This document shows, in pieces, positions 43,657 through 53,670 of a DNA stretch of 64,000 nucleotides. The notes below the pieces were generated by a model that did not search any database, had not been told where the DNA came from, and worked only from the letters and a program-made list of their open reading frames with translations. This DNA comes from Calliphora vicina (lineage: Eukaryota > Arthropoda > Insecta > Diptera > Calliphoridae), in assembly GCF_958450345.1 (NCBI RefSeq), contig NC_088781.1, positions 113,787,431 to 113,851,430 on the forward strand, given 5' to 3'. Both the position numbers and the translations under genes were made by a program. Position 1 is the stretch's first letter; every line of letters begins with the position of its first letter.

Positions 43657-44362
43657 CAGTGGTGGCTAATTAAGAACATAATTGTTTGTTAAATTCCATG
43701 TGATTCTCAATTAATTTTTCAAATATTTCCACAAATATGTATGCATAAGGACTGTTTTAACACACAAGTGTGTTTTATTCAACTGTGTCAATTCATACAT
43801 ATTCACTACGAACACATAAGATTTTTCTACAACTTGACCAAACACATTTTTTTTTTCAATAAACATATTTTCTAACATTTATATCATTGTATTTTTATTA
43901 TTATAAAATATTCGGACCAAATTTCGTATTTTTAGTTCCATTAGTTTCGGTCATATCATGTTATTCGGTGAGGTGGGTCAACGTATTTCCACATATCTTT
44001 TTCCATATATGTTGTACCGATTTTTCCAAACATTTTTGAGAAACTAGAAATATTAATAATAAATTTCACACCCCCTGTCTATACTTGACAAATATTCATC
44101 ATAACAATAAATGACATTTGTTGTCAAGACAAAATTGTCTAAGCAAAAGCACTAACAATTTTATCATAACGAAGCAATAATAATAATAAATGGGGACTAT
44201 ACCTGATAATTCTTTATCGAGACAACCATTTTGAAGTTTATCATGATAAAAATTTGTCAGGTATAGACAGATGGTTGGGTTCTTTTGTTTTGGCCTTTTC
44301 GCACTTAAAATTCAGTTGAGGAAAAAATTCAAGTATTTGTCTAAAATAGCTGGCCGCCACTG
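43657..44362. mobile_element. MITE with TA target containing a second MITE
   Basis: The left end CAGTGGTGGCTA and the right end, reverse-complemented CAGTGGCGGCCAGCTA, are inverted. TA flanks both (43655-43656 and 44363-44364). A partial copy of the right part is at 60205-60345 and lacks the inner element. Confidence 0.75.
44075..44270. mobile_element. 196-bp MITE nested in a larger MITE
   Basis: The left end CTGTCTATACTTGACAAAT and the right end, reverse-complemented CTGTCTATACCTGACAAAT, are inverted. The related sequence at 60280-60300 runs straight from the AATAATAAATTTC block to the AGGxxCTTTTGTTTTGGC block, so the outer element exists without it. Confidence 0.8.
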
Positions 44363-44364
44363 TA

Positions 44365-44786
44365 TATTAACATATATTTAAAATATAATATAAAGTTTGC
44401 ACTTGACTGGTTTATGGAACAAACAACCATCACTATTGTAAGTTTCATACGAAATATTATAATTTTATTAGGAACTTCAAAATTAAAATGACAAATTAAA
44501 CCTTCATATCCAACCAAATAGAGTTGAAGAGCTTGTAATTCTTTTATTTTTTTACATTTATTGAGATAGATTATTATATAAGCATAAACCAGTCAAGCGC
44601 TATCATTTTACTTCTGTCTGCACTAAACACGGACTTGTCGGCTTTTCAACACCGTAATAGGGAGCAATATTAAATTTTATTTTTTTGGGAATTTACATTG
44701 CAGTAACCGGCCAATCACTAATAACTGATTCAATTATGTTATAAATGCTTATGTTGAATTTACACCTGATAACGACATTTGTAAGA
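44365..44786. other. Spacer with a 15-bp inverted repeat
   Basis: CTTGACTGGTTTATG at 44402-44416 and its exact reverse complement at 44583-44597 bound about 195 bp. It could be a small MITE, but no target duplication is evident. Confidence 0.4.
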
Positions 44787-44912
44787 GATTTGGAAAATTC
44801 ATGTTTTTCACACGATCAGTTGTACGTGGCTTGCTCCCGAGTTGGCACACCAAATAATTTTTATATATTTACTCCATGTAAAAACTTGCAGAGTAAAAGA
44901 AGTCTTTACTAG
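44787..44912 (+). pseudogene. Helitron helicase, extreme C-terminal coding piece
   Basis: One open frame reads DLENSCFSHDQLYVACSRVG followed by TPNNFYIFTP, the closing motif VI region of Pif1-like Helitron helicases (CFSHGQLYVACSRVG), and ends at TAG 44910. The related relic at 47760-47800 has GTPNNLNIFTPNKKTRQIV here, so homology breaks after FTPCKN, at the edge of the inserted segment. Nothing of the helicase upstream of residue DLEN remains. Confidence 0.85.
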
Positions 44913-45262
44913 TTGAATGTTTGTAAGACATTGATTTATTTATTAAAATTAAAACCCTAAGAGCTAAACATTAAAATCTAATAACTAAACTAGTACACAT
45001 ACGTGTGTGTCTTATAATAAACTGATTTTATTACCTACTTAAATCTTAGAAAAAAGACATAAATTCTCCGATAGCACATAAAATTAATAAAACTCATTGT
45101 TGATAAACCCTTATCATTATCGCATGTGTGAGAATTTTTCTTAAATTATTGATAACATTATTACTAGCATAAGTAAATACAAAACTATGTTCAACTAAAT
45201 TTGAACATTCTGCGGGGGCAAATAATATAAAGTCTACAGACCTATCTTTTTTACAATATTTT

Positions 45263-46111
45263 CTAACAAAAATTATTATCAAAATTATTATAATTGTTAA
45301 AGATAAATGGCCACTGGAGTGATGCCTTAATCGCAACAACTTCCTTCAGCAGAGCATTTTTATCCCGTTTTCTCTCTGTCTTATTATGTGGGCTTCTCTG
45401 TGCTGCTTTATCCGTTAAATTATGGCATTCTTCAACATGTACGATCTCAGCATCTGCCGCAACATCACCAATTACCGTTGCTTCATCATCACCGTGTTTA
45501 TTAGCATATTCTTTAACTGTGAAACTTACATAGGTATGATTTCTTCCTCTAACGTCAACGATCTCAGCATCTTCGGCAACATCACCAATTACCGTTTCTT
45601 CATCAGCAGCTTGTTTAGTAGAAGGTTGATAGTCAACTCCGCAATTATTGACATCAGTGGTGTAACCTCCATCTTTGGTTTCAGCATCAGGGTCTTCTTC
45701 AGAAAATTCGTTGCTATTTTCATCTCCTTCATAACTAACGTCTTTAGTAGAAGGATTATCATCTTCCTGTTCGACGTACACCTTATCAGCAGCAAGACTG
45801 GAGCATATAATATGATTTTGTGGAAAATTGTTGTAGGTAGACTTCAAGCTGGCATATACATCCGTCAGAATGTCGAAAGCTGCCGTAGTGTTACAACAAC
45901 TCAAGTACATAGGTGAACTAGCGTCATCGGGTACACCAAACAGTATATCATCATACTGTTTTACTTTCCACTCTTTGAGAAGTTCTTTAATTGCGGTTGA
46001 GGTGGCTCCACTACTCAAGTGTGAAATCTTTTCAAACAGTATATCCTCATACTGGTTTTCTTCCCACTCTTTGGAAAGTTGTTTATTTGCGGTAGCTCCA
46101 CTACTTCTTTG
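45263..46111 (-). CDS. Unrecognised 282-codon open frame inside a Helitron, antisense
   Basis: The longest unexplained open frame in the window, 849 nt including the stop. It opens after a TGA at 46112-46114. The first ATG is at 45910 (215 residues, PMYLSCC...), so the N-terminal part would need a non-ATG start or an upstream exon. Two internal duplications are visible. First, RSSGATANKQLSKEWEENQY and LSSGATSTAIKELLKEWK, each followed by (Q)Y(E/D)DILF, a repeat of about 31 residues before the ATG. Second, EETVIGDVAEDAEIVDV and EATVIGDVAADAEIVHV. The middle is acidic (EFSEEDPDAETKDGG) and a basic KTERKRDK patch precedes the C-terminus. I recognise no family. It lies on the strand opposite to the host Helitron, in DNA absent from the other Helitron copies. 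An overlapping frame (45094-45339) encodes a hydrophobic stretch SLTIIIILIIIF followed by VRKYCKK, so the original protein may have had a membrane anchor reached by a frame change. Whether it is expressed is unknown. Confidence 0.5.
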   Translation of the reverse strand, partial: QRSSGATANKQLSKEWEENQYEDILFEKISHLSSGATSTAIKELLKEWKVKQYDDILFGVPDDASSPMYLSCCNTTAAFDILTDVYASLKSTYNNFPQNHIICSSLAADKVYVEQEDDNPSTKDVSYEGDENSNEFSEEDPDAETKDGGYTTDVNNCGVDYQPSTKQAADEETVIGDVAEDAEIVDVRGRNHTYVSFTVKEYANKHGDDEATVIGDVAADAEIVHVEECHNLTDKAAQRSPHNKTERKRDKNALLKEVVAIKASLQWPFIFNNYNNFDNNFC

Positions 46112-46394
46112 TCAAACCTTTTATCACCCTTTGTAAACAAGAAACATTGTATATCTCCTAGGCTTAAGATGAATTCATAAATATAATATCCCATTTTCCT
46201 TAAATACATTCGTTTCTTTTTTTAAGGTCATAGAATGGCACCGTACTTATAGAAATCTACTACAACTGTGTCATACCTCATCCGCCGTCATCTGGATACC
46301 GATAATAAGTGTTTCGGCTTCAAAGCCAGGTCGATGGAGTCCGTGCTTTAGTTTTGGCCGACACTGTATATTAAAATCGACTGGGTTCAGCTAG

Positions 46395-47461
46395 TACTTG
46401 ATAAAATATGTTTCATTCAATGAAAAAAAAATGTTTGTTTGTAAACTAGTGTTATTATCGACGCACACAAGCATTAAATATGCTTTTTCAAATTTCCTCA
46501 TTTCGACCGAAAAAGCTTAGAATTAATTCACAAATAAAGCTTTTATAATTAAGCGCTGCCATAATTGTTTACTGGGTATAAACATGAGTGTAACTAATGC
46601 TTTGTTTTTGTTGTATATTTAATGTTTGCTTGCTTGCGTATGTGTGGGTTCTCGATATTTTTGTTGCTCTGGTTGCTGTTGTTGTAGTTACAAAATACTA
46701 TTACAATGCTAGTGTTGTTGTTAGTGGCAGTGGTAGGGAATAGGGTTTCTATATTTGCTTTTAAGTACGTTTTTGCGGTTAAAACAGCAAAAACATGCAG
46801 AACACAAATACCCAAAAAAAAAACAAGAGAAGAATCATTTTTAATTTGTAAAATAAACAAACAATTATTTTATGCAGTCGTCTTCTTCTCAGTGTGTAAT
46901 ATTGTAAGAAGTACTCGTTTACAAAAACTAAGTACCAGAAGTGTTGTGATTACACATTAAGATAATATTTCAATTACACTTGGTAGTAATATATACAAAA
47001 ATAATTTTTCATTAAGAGGAATTAAAAAAAGAAAAAATTGCTTTGATTTTACTCAAATTTGAGAGTATTTTTTTTTGGCATTTAAATGTATTTGTATGTT
47101 TTTGTGAATAAATTAAAATATTCTATAATTAGAGCTTTCAAAATGTTTAAATTATATTTTAAATATTTTATAACTTGTTTGTATTTAATTAAAATTTTAG
47201 AATGTTATGAAAGATATAAAAATAAATCGATTGGAAACTATGTATGTATTAATAGGGAGGAAACAAAAGTTTTCGACAAACCTTACACGTTCCATATTTG
47301 TTAAAACTTGATGCACTTAATGCAAATTCTTTATGGTAAAACAAAATTTGAAGTTGCTTAAACATTTTCTAATATGCGTTGATTTGTCTTTCATCGAACC
47401 TATAAGTTCAAATATTATATAAGAATGTTGGAAAATCGTTCAATTTCAATTGCATATAACA
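46395..47461. other. Non-coding DNA, nothing recognised
   Basis: 46600-46740 on the minus strand is CAACAACA-rich like a fly 5' leader. Open frames (46594-46860, 46706-46960, 47086-47304) lack motifs. Confidence 0.35.
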
Positions 47462-47994
47462 CTAGCTAAACCCTGTCCGCGTATCTGGCCAAATTTGTTA
47501 TACTACAACTCGATCTTGATTTTAATATACAGTATCGGACAAAACCCCCCGACCTGAATTCGTATCCGAAACACTTAATATATGTAGCCAGATGACGGCG
47601 TGGTCATATGACAAGGATGTAGCAGATTTCTATAAGTACAGTGCCATGCTATGCCCTTAAAAAAAGAAACGAATGTATTTAAGGCAAATTGAATATTATA
47701 TTTATGAACTCATCTTAAGGCAAGGATTACAATTTGTCTAGTTTTTTTATTTGGAGTAAAAATATTCAAATTATTTGGTGTGCCAACTCGGCAGTAAGCC
47801 ACAACAAATGTAGGCCATCAAAAGTCAACGATTGGCATTGGGCTTTGTTAATTTTTATAGTAAAGTAAAGACGAAATGAGAACTGAGGCTGCTTGAATTT
47901 AAATGGTAAGTCATTGGAGATCATCGGTATGCGTGTAATCAGTACGTCTTCGCCTTTGAATATGCCACCGATAACACTATGCAACAAATGAAGA

Positions 47995-48205
47995 CTTTTG
48001 GAAAAACACAAGATCATGACTATATCGGTTCGACTCTACTACCAAAGGGTAGTAAAACCTTATACTCAGTTTGTCCATTTTGGTGACCGACTTTTTTTTA
48101 TGGGCCCCCAAAGTTTCTGAAAATCAGTGGGGTCTCCAAATGGACAAACTGAGTATAGGGACCTATATAGTCATGATCGTGTGTTTTTTTCACTGTTGCA
48201 CTTTG
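47995..48205. mobile_element. 211-bp fold-back insertion in the Helitron
   Basis: Relative to the related text at 7180-7200 (CCACCGATGATTGTTGCCTC), this copy has about 211 extra bp after CCACCGATAA. The ends CACTATGCAACA and TGTTGCACTTTG are imperfect inverted repeats. Inner arms pair well: ACAAGATCATGACTATAT with ATATAGTCATGATCGTGT, and TATACTCAGTTTGTCCATTT with AAATGGACAAACTGAGTATA. No clear target duplication. Confidence 0.75.
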
Positions 48206-48495
48206 TAATTGTTGCCTCAATTAAATTTGGTGAACAATTTTTGATGGTCAATCTTGTTGCGTTGCATAATTTTGACTCGTTAAAGTTGCGGAGAAGCATT
48301 CATCCAACCTTAAATGTTAATACATGTGGTGGCATTCGGGCTGGTTCCAAAGAATTCAGAAGGATAATTGACGGCTTGCTCTTCGTTCATTGCTGTGTCA
48401 ATAGATTTGTATTTCATTGTTTCGCCAGGCAGTTTCAATTGAATTTGCTAATTGAGCTTGTTGGCATCATCATTTTTGGTGCAAAATTTCTCGTC

Positions 48496-49072
48496 CCCAC
48501 AGCCAATCCGATTTTATGTAGTTGGTTGTAAGACCTTGTTGACAATGGCTTGAATATTCATTTTCATTTGGCAGAAGTTTGGCGGGAACGAAATCTGATT
48601 TGTTGCGGGATCAATTGGAATTTTTCCAGTTCAGATGTCCAACAGTTGTTTTGAGAATATTTCGGTAGAAGAGTCATGCAGCAAATACACACTCATGTTC
48701 GTCGATAGCGTAATTTTTTCGACACGGTTTCAAAGGTATCGAGATTTCAATCATGCGTTCAACTCATATTCGGGCATTGTCTGAGGAATAACACGCAAAG
48801 TTTGGTGGAAATTTGCACGTTCCCACAGCCAATCCGGATTCTTTTAGTTGGTTGTAAGACAATCACTTGAATATTCATTTGCATTTGGCAGAAGTTCTGG
48901 GGGAACGATATTTCATTTGTGACGGGATCAATTGGAATTTTTCCATTTTAAATGTCCAACTCTCATGTTCGTCGATAGCGTAATTTATTCGACTCGCTTC
49001 CAAAGGTATGAAGATTTAAGGAATGCGTTCAACTCATCTGCGGACATTGTCCGAGGAATAACACGCAAAGTT
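48496..49072. repeat. Tandem duplication of about 250-300 bp inside the Helitron
   Basis: CCCACAGCCAATCCG occurs at about 48496 and 48824. Both units continue through AGTTGGTTGTAAGAC, TTGGCAGAAGTT, GGGATCAATTGGAATTTTTC, TCATGTTCGTCGATAGCGTA and GAGGAATAACACGCAAAGT. The first unit is longer by about 50 bp. The duplication repeats one helicase segment in the same orientation. Confidence 0.8.
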
Positions 49073-49680
49073 GTTACCATCAACAAGAATCAGAGCGCCT
49101 CTCATCGGTTGGTTGTTTTCTCGAAAATCACGCAGAGTCCGGTCAAGAGCTTCGAGCTATTTCTTATGTGCCATTGTGCATTCATCCCAAGTGATAATTT
49201 TGCATGTGTTAAGGATTGTGGCCATGCCAGAGCTTTTGCTGATTTAGCAAGTTGGTGATTCTGTCTGGTTCAAATTCAATGAGAGTTTGAGTACGTCGAT
49301 GCAGTTCCAAATGATAACACTGCGAGTGCACTTGAATTTAGCACTCGAACCGACGCGAATACTAAACAGATGAGGAATGCTTTGCCTGCACCTCTTGGTG
49401 CATCTGACGAGTAAAAAAAATCCATACAGGAAACTGTTTTCGTTAACTCTTCATTTGAGTTGAGATTAATTTGTACCATGGAAAAACAGTTTCGTACTAC
49501 TGACAGTGGATGATTATATCTCGTCGCTCGAAGTCAGTGCCATCCATAACAACAGCGACGGCGTATATCATCAGTGCATTGAAGAGCCGCTAGACCAGAT
49601 ATTTTGAGTAGTTGGATAAAGCTGTTATGTTCGTGTAACATTGCTTGAAGACTTGAACAATTTCACGTCTGACATAAACA

Positions 49681-50458
49681 ATTATGTTTTAAATATATAA
49701 TTCTTTAACTCATTAAATGACAGTGTGTATGATTTTAGGTGTTCTGAGACAGGACAGTGAATTAACCGAACGAGTTTCGGTTTCATTATAATTTGTTGAA
49801 CATGTGACTGATAAATATACATAGAAAGACGAAAATGATGAGTGTTTAGTAAAATTTCTAGTAATTTTCATGAGACTAGTACATTTTTAGCAAAGGAAAT
49901 TCCAAAGAAATTGAACAAACACTGATTAAATAAATGTTAGGTAAAGTACAAATAATTTCAGAATGTTAATATTAAATTTTTTTTCCATATTTTAAATCAA
50001 TTCGTCATACATATAACATTTTTAATATATATACTACAACAAGCTCAAAATATAACGATTTGCATGACCTATTTCCCTCTATTTACAAATAACTCAACCT
50101 GCACCTGGATACAGCATCAAAGGAAATAACAAAATAATTTCATCACAGTAAATAATAAACATCTTATCAAGTATTTGGAAAAAAAATAGCTTAAGTGACT
50201 ACATTATTCCTCATACTATTACACAGGACAACAATGATTTTGGTGCCACTAAAACTAAAACGGATTTTAACGGATTCGATGAAATGATTCTAACTTTTTC
50301 GATTCTTATTTTTTCAATGCTATGTGTAGTTTAAGAGAAATTAAATTATTTTACAGGTTGAAAGCTCTGTTTTTAGATTTTCCACGATGCAGGTCCTTAG
50401 GAAACACCCGTGTGATACTCCACCAGTAATCTGCCATCATATGTGCATCCCAGCTACC
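49681..50458. other. Non-coding DNA, nothing recognised
   Basis: AT-rich without shared repeats. A somewhat less AT-rich patch at 50390-50458 precedes the next element. Confidence 0.4.
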
Positions 50459-51775
50459 CTGTACCGCAATTCTGTAACTTTTTATACTTTCCTAACCGAT
50501 GTCGTTAAGTAACGAAAACTATCGGTTGCTTTAACGAATTTTATATTCACTATTTGAAGTTAACGATATCTCTCGGTAATAAAGTTTAACGACGAATATA
50601 GTTAAAAATATAAATGTGAATGTTTTTAAAATTAAAAAATCATAAAAATATTTACTATTTTTTCGTGTTTGCAGATAAATTCGTAGTCGTGTGAATAAAT
50701 AATCGCATTTATATATAAAAATCAAGCATCAGTTCACCCAAATATGTTCACGAAACCTACTGAAAACAAAAGAACAAGAGTTTTTTCTAAAAATAAAAGT
50801 AACCCAGTGTAATACATATGTCTATGCCACCACATGTGATCATTAATTCAGAATTTAGATATGTGTTGTTATAAGGACAGTCGACAAATTCAGATGAATT
50901 TCCTTCTTAGAATACAGTCTTAAAAACGATTTTATAACTTTTATATAAGTTTATAATCGTATCACATCGCCAAAAATGGAAATTGAATATAGGGATAAAC
51001 ATTATACACTCCAGAAATGTGTTAATTATGGATATTATGCCCCAAGTAAAAGTTGCTCTTAAAATTTGAATATTATTTTCTAAAATTAATATAATTGGTC
51101 AATTCACAACGTATCTTATCATGTCATATTGTCCTAATATATCACAGTGGTTTGTATTGCTTTTCAAAATAAATATAATTGGTCAATTCACAAGGTCTCA
51201 TAATGTCCTAATATTTCACAGTGGTTTTTATTGCTTTCCAAGCTAAAAAAAGTCCTAAAATAATACTACTATGTATGCTATGTTTATTGTGTTATCGTAA
51301 CCAGCCAGCAGAGACCTGCGCCGAATGCCTAAGAGTCGGTTAAGCCGACCGCCGAGACGAGATATGTTAGGACATTATGACAATATGACTGATAAGAGAC
51401 CTTGTGAATTGACCAAATATGTCCAAATTTATCTTAAAAAGATAATTAAAGCATGTTAATTTTTATATTAAGAACCCAAATCAGTCCGTATCTAACAAAC
51501 ACAAAAAAGGTGATCAACCATACTTTCAAAAAACAACTTATTTCGAATATTTATGTTACAAAACTAACTCCTAAACAATTATCGTTATGGCTTAACTAGA
51601 ACATTTTATTTGTCGTTAATCTACCGACAAATTTCGTTATCTACCGATTATTTTTAACGCAAATAATCGGTAAAATTTAATTCGGAATATCTCTTAACGA
51701 TAAATATTGTTAACTAACGAATTTTGATTACTTAACGACAAAATTTTGTCGTTAAAAAGTTACAGAATTGCCGTA
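50459..51775. mobile_element. 1.3-kb inverted-repeat element containing an inner fold-back
   Basis: The left end GTACCGCAATTCTGTAACTT and the right end, reverse-complemented GTACGGCAATTCTGTAACTT, are inverted repeats. Both are followed by TTAACGA/TCGTTAA-rich subterminal DNA with CGGTTG/CGGTAA blocks. No transposase motif. It ends exactly where the clipped MITE copy 3 begins. Confidence 0.7.
51085..51425. repeat. Inner fold-back with partial direct duplication
   Basis: ATTGGTCAATTCACAAGGTC at 51178-51197 is matched inverted by ACCTTGTGAATTGACCAAAT near 51402-51421. A direct copy of the left arm (AATTGGTCAATTCACAACGT) lies about 87 bp upstream at 51090. The centre (51300-51365) is GC-rich for this window, with CCGACCGCCGAGACGAGAT. 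Confidence 0.65.
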
Positions 51776-52011
51776 CAGATTCGTGATAGCAACCGAATTT
51801 GTTGCCAATTGAATGATTCGGTTGCACACATAGAACTTTTCGGTTCTATTAACAGAAAGTCAGTTGACAAAGAAGAATTTCGGTTGAAGCAACCAAACGT
51901 TTGTTACCCCTTTTAAAATTTTGTAGCCACAACTGTAAAATTCGGTCACTAAGGTAGAATCATTCGATTGGCTACAAATTCGGTTGCTATCACAAATCTG
52001 TTTTCTCTGTG
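51776..52011. mobile_element. MITE copy 3, left end clipped
   Basis: Same family as 8140 and 13241. It begins CAGATTCGTGATAGCAACCG, lacking the outermost 11 bp CACAGAGAAAA, and ends with the complete CTGTTTTCTCTGTG. The clipping coincides with the border of the 1.3-kb element. Confidence 0.85.
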
Positions 52012-52132
52012 CAGCTTTTAGTTTTTGTTTTCCAATCGTCATGTTTTCTCCAAGGGTATTTCTTGATCCAATGGTCTTGTTTTGCATTGCTGAACCATAA
52101 GCAGTTGAGATATGGATGTTTAGTGTATTTAC

Positions 52133-52918
52133 TAGGGTGATCGGCCCGGTTTTTAATAACCGGTTTCGGTTTTTTCGAAAATCTCACATTTCGAATATCG
52201 AAGAAACTGGGTTTTTTTCCTCGAATAGCCGGTTTTTTCTAAATGTCTAAAAAATATTCAAAATCCAAAAGACTTTTTTAAAACAAATACTTTAACTATT
52301 TTAAAAGACTTTTTCAGCAAGTATGATGAAAAAAGAGAGATATATATAAGATATATGTTAGTGCTACCAAAGCTCTGAAAACATTTAACTTAATTGTGCG
52401 TAACAAAATTTCAAGATTTTTGCTTCAGGTCAAATATGACCCAAGAACCTTAAGTGCGAACAATTTTATAGAATTTTTTTTGCCAATTTGTTTTTCTAAA
52501 AACCTAACGTAGTTTTTTACATTTAAAATTAAATGAAATTCCAAAAAAATATCAACCACTCACTGTTCGAAAAAATCAATTTTAATTTCAAAATGGGTCA
52601 AATTTGACCAGAAGACCATGTGAAGTGTTACTCCGTTAACACTTCACATGGTCTTCAAAATTGGAATTAAAAAGTATTTAAGCATTTTAAAAAGGCTTAT
52701 TTTTTGTTATTAGAACTGATTTGGTTTTAATAACTATTATTTTAATATATAATACCTTTTTTCTTCTTATTTATTGGCGTTTTAATATTTTGCCAAAAAA
52801 ACCGGTTAACCGGTTATTATTAAAAACTCGAAACCGAAACCGGTTTATATTAAATTGCAATTTTTCGAATAAGCCGAAAACCGGTTTCTAAAAAAATGTC
52901 GAAGAATCGATCACCCTA
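52133..52918. mobile_element. hAT MITE, copy 2
   Basis: Same termini as 39404-40215: TAGGGTGATCGGCCCGG and CGATCACCCTA. The interior shares GTGCTACCAAAGCTCTGAAA, ATTTAACTTAATTGTGCGTA and CTTCTTATTT blocks. The 8 bp on either side (GTATTTAC, CTTTGTTG) do not match, so no target duplication is preserved. Confidence 0.82.
52611..52656. other. Perfect 20-bp stem hairpin
   Basis: GAAGACCATGTGAAGTGTTA at 52611-52630 is followed, after a 6-nt loop (CTCCGT), by its exact reverse complement at 52637-52656. The related MITE copy at 39404 has only the single phrase GAAGACCTTGTGAACGTTAG at 39951-39970, so the inverted half is specific to this copy. Confidence 0.85.
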
Positions 52919-53205
52919 CTTTGTTGACATAATAAGAAATTAACAATTTTTAATTGTCACATATAACTCATTGTTGATGTGGGTTTTTTAAATAAAATCT
53001 ACGTTTTGATGCTCCTCCTATGAATTTGTAGAATGTACAATATGCTTAGCTGCATTCTGATACCAATATCTAGTAAAATAAATTTTTAACTTAATTTTGA
53101 GCAGACCATAATCATTCTCCATTAATCAGATTTGTAGCTTGATCGTCCCATTTTCTTTACTAGGCCACCAATGACATTACAAAAGACTCCATCATTTTCT
53201 GAGCT
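52919..53205. other. Spacer, nothing recognised
   Basis: No motif seen. Confidence 0.4.
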
Positions 53206-53670
53206 AAAAACAAGTAAGAAAGTATAGTCGGTCAAGCCCGACTTACACCAAGGAGATGATTATAAACAGTTTTCTTTCAAAATTTATATGGGAGCTACGA
53301 TTAATTGTCGACCGATCGTTACAAAATTTGGTGACATGACTTTTGTATATATATTACTTATTTGTGTTGAATTTTATTTGAATACCAACATTTTTAAGAG
53401 ATTAATGCCAGTTAAAGTGATTTTTGGAAGTGGGCCTTATATGGAAGCTATGGCTTAATATGGACCGATCGTCACAGAATTTGGTAGTGCGATTTCGGCT
53501 TATATAAAACTTATTTGTGCTGAATTTGGTTTAAATATCTATTAACTAAGATATTTATGAGATCTTTACTATTTACAGATAGGGCAATCGTATGGGGCTA
53601 GGAGAAATAATGGGTCGCTTCTTACTTTAAGGTGGGTGTTGGGACAATATTTTGGTGCGTTACAAACATC
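53206..53670 (-). repeat. Dispersed repeat A, reverse copy
   Basis: Begins AAACAAGTAAGAAAGTATAG with GTCGGTCAAGCCCGACT, then GGACCGATCGTxACAxAATTTGGT blocks twice and CTTTAAGGTGGGTGTTGGGAC. This is the A order reversed; the hairpin end is missing. Confidence 0.8.

Larger units (their letters stand above)
44787..46394 (+). mobile_element. Helitron 3' region carrying a 1.25-kb foreign segment
   Basis: It enters in the last helicase codons (44787-44885, DLENSCFSHDQLYVACSRVG). At 46134 it resumes with TRNIVYLLGLR then stop, the same helicase ending seen as TRQIVILALR at 47720. It runs through the shared 3' block and ends GGGTTCAGCTAG|T at 46394. In the other two copies these pieces lie about 320 bp from the end; here an additional ~1245 bp (44889-46133) separates them. 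Confidence 0.8.
47770..49660 (-). pseudogene. Helitron RepHel helicase domain, decayed
   Basis: From 49600 down: ALMIYAVAVVMDGTDFERRD (end of N-domain; the YFxxxGxP and HUH nuclease is missing), then DAPRGAGKAFLICLVFASVR near 49400, a Walker A with DAPGGTGKT changed to DAPRGAGKA. Next comes LSLGMNAQWHIRN (Walker B IIWDECTM region, lost acid pair), LLTGLCVIFEKTTN, then the KSDFVPAKLLPNENE block, IDTAMNEEQAVNYPSEFFG, LCNATRLTIKNCSPNLIEAT, EDVLITRIPMISNDLPFKFK, and INKAQCQSLTFDGLHL near 47830 (motif V). The order is complete from motif I to VI. Frameshifts, stops and changed catalytic residues show it is inactive. Confidence 0.9.
47462..49680 (-). mobile_element. Helitron relic, helicase half with 3' end
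   Basis: On the minus strand it ends GTTTAGCTAG|T at 47462, after a GGCCAGATACGCGGACAGGG subterminal block. Upstream, toward higher coordinates, it holds nearly the whole helicase plus the tail of the N-domain. A fold-back element (47995-48205) and a tandem duplication (48496-49072) have disturbed it. The 5' end and Rep catalytic part are not present. Confidence 0.88.

Noticed and set aside
44889..46133. Same element as the hAT at 25224-26468 because both are 1245 bp long by my count
   Set aside because: The termini and interior sequences do not match; the equal length appears to be coincidence.
46706..46960. 84-codon frame
   Set aside because: Overlaps an opposite-strand frame of similar length and shows no family motif.
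48127..48531. 134-codon plus-strand frame
   Set aside because: It is antisense to the Helitron helicase relic and partly inside the fold-back insertion.
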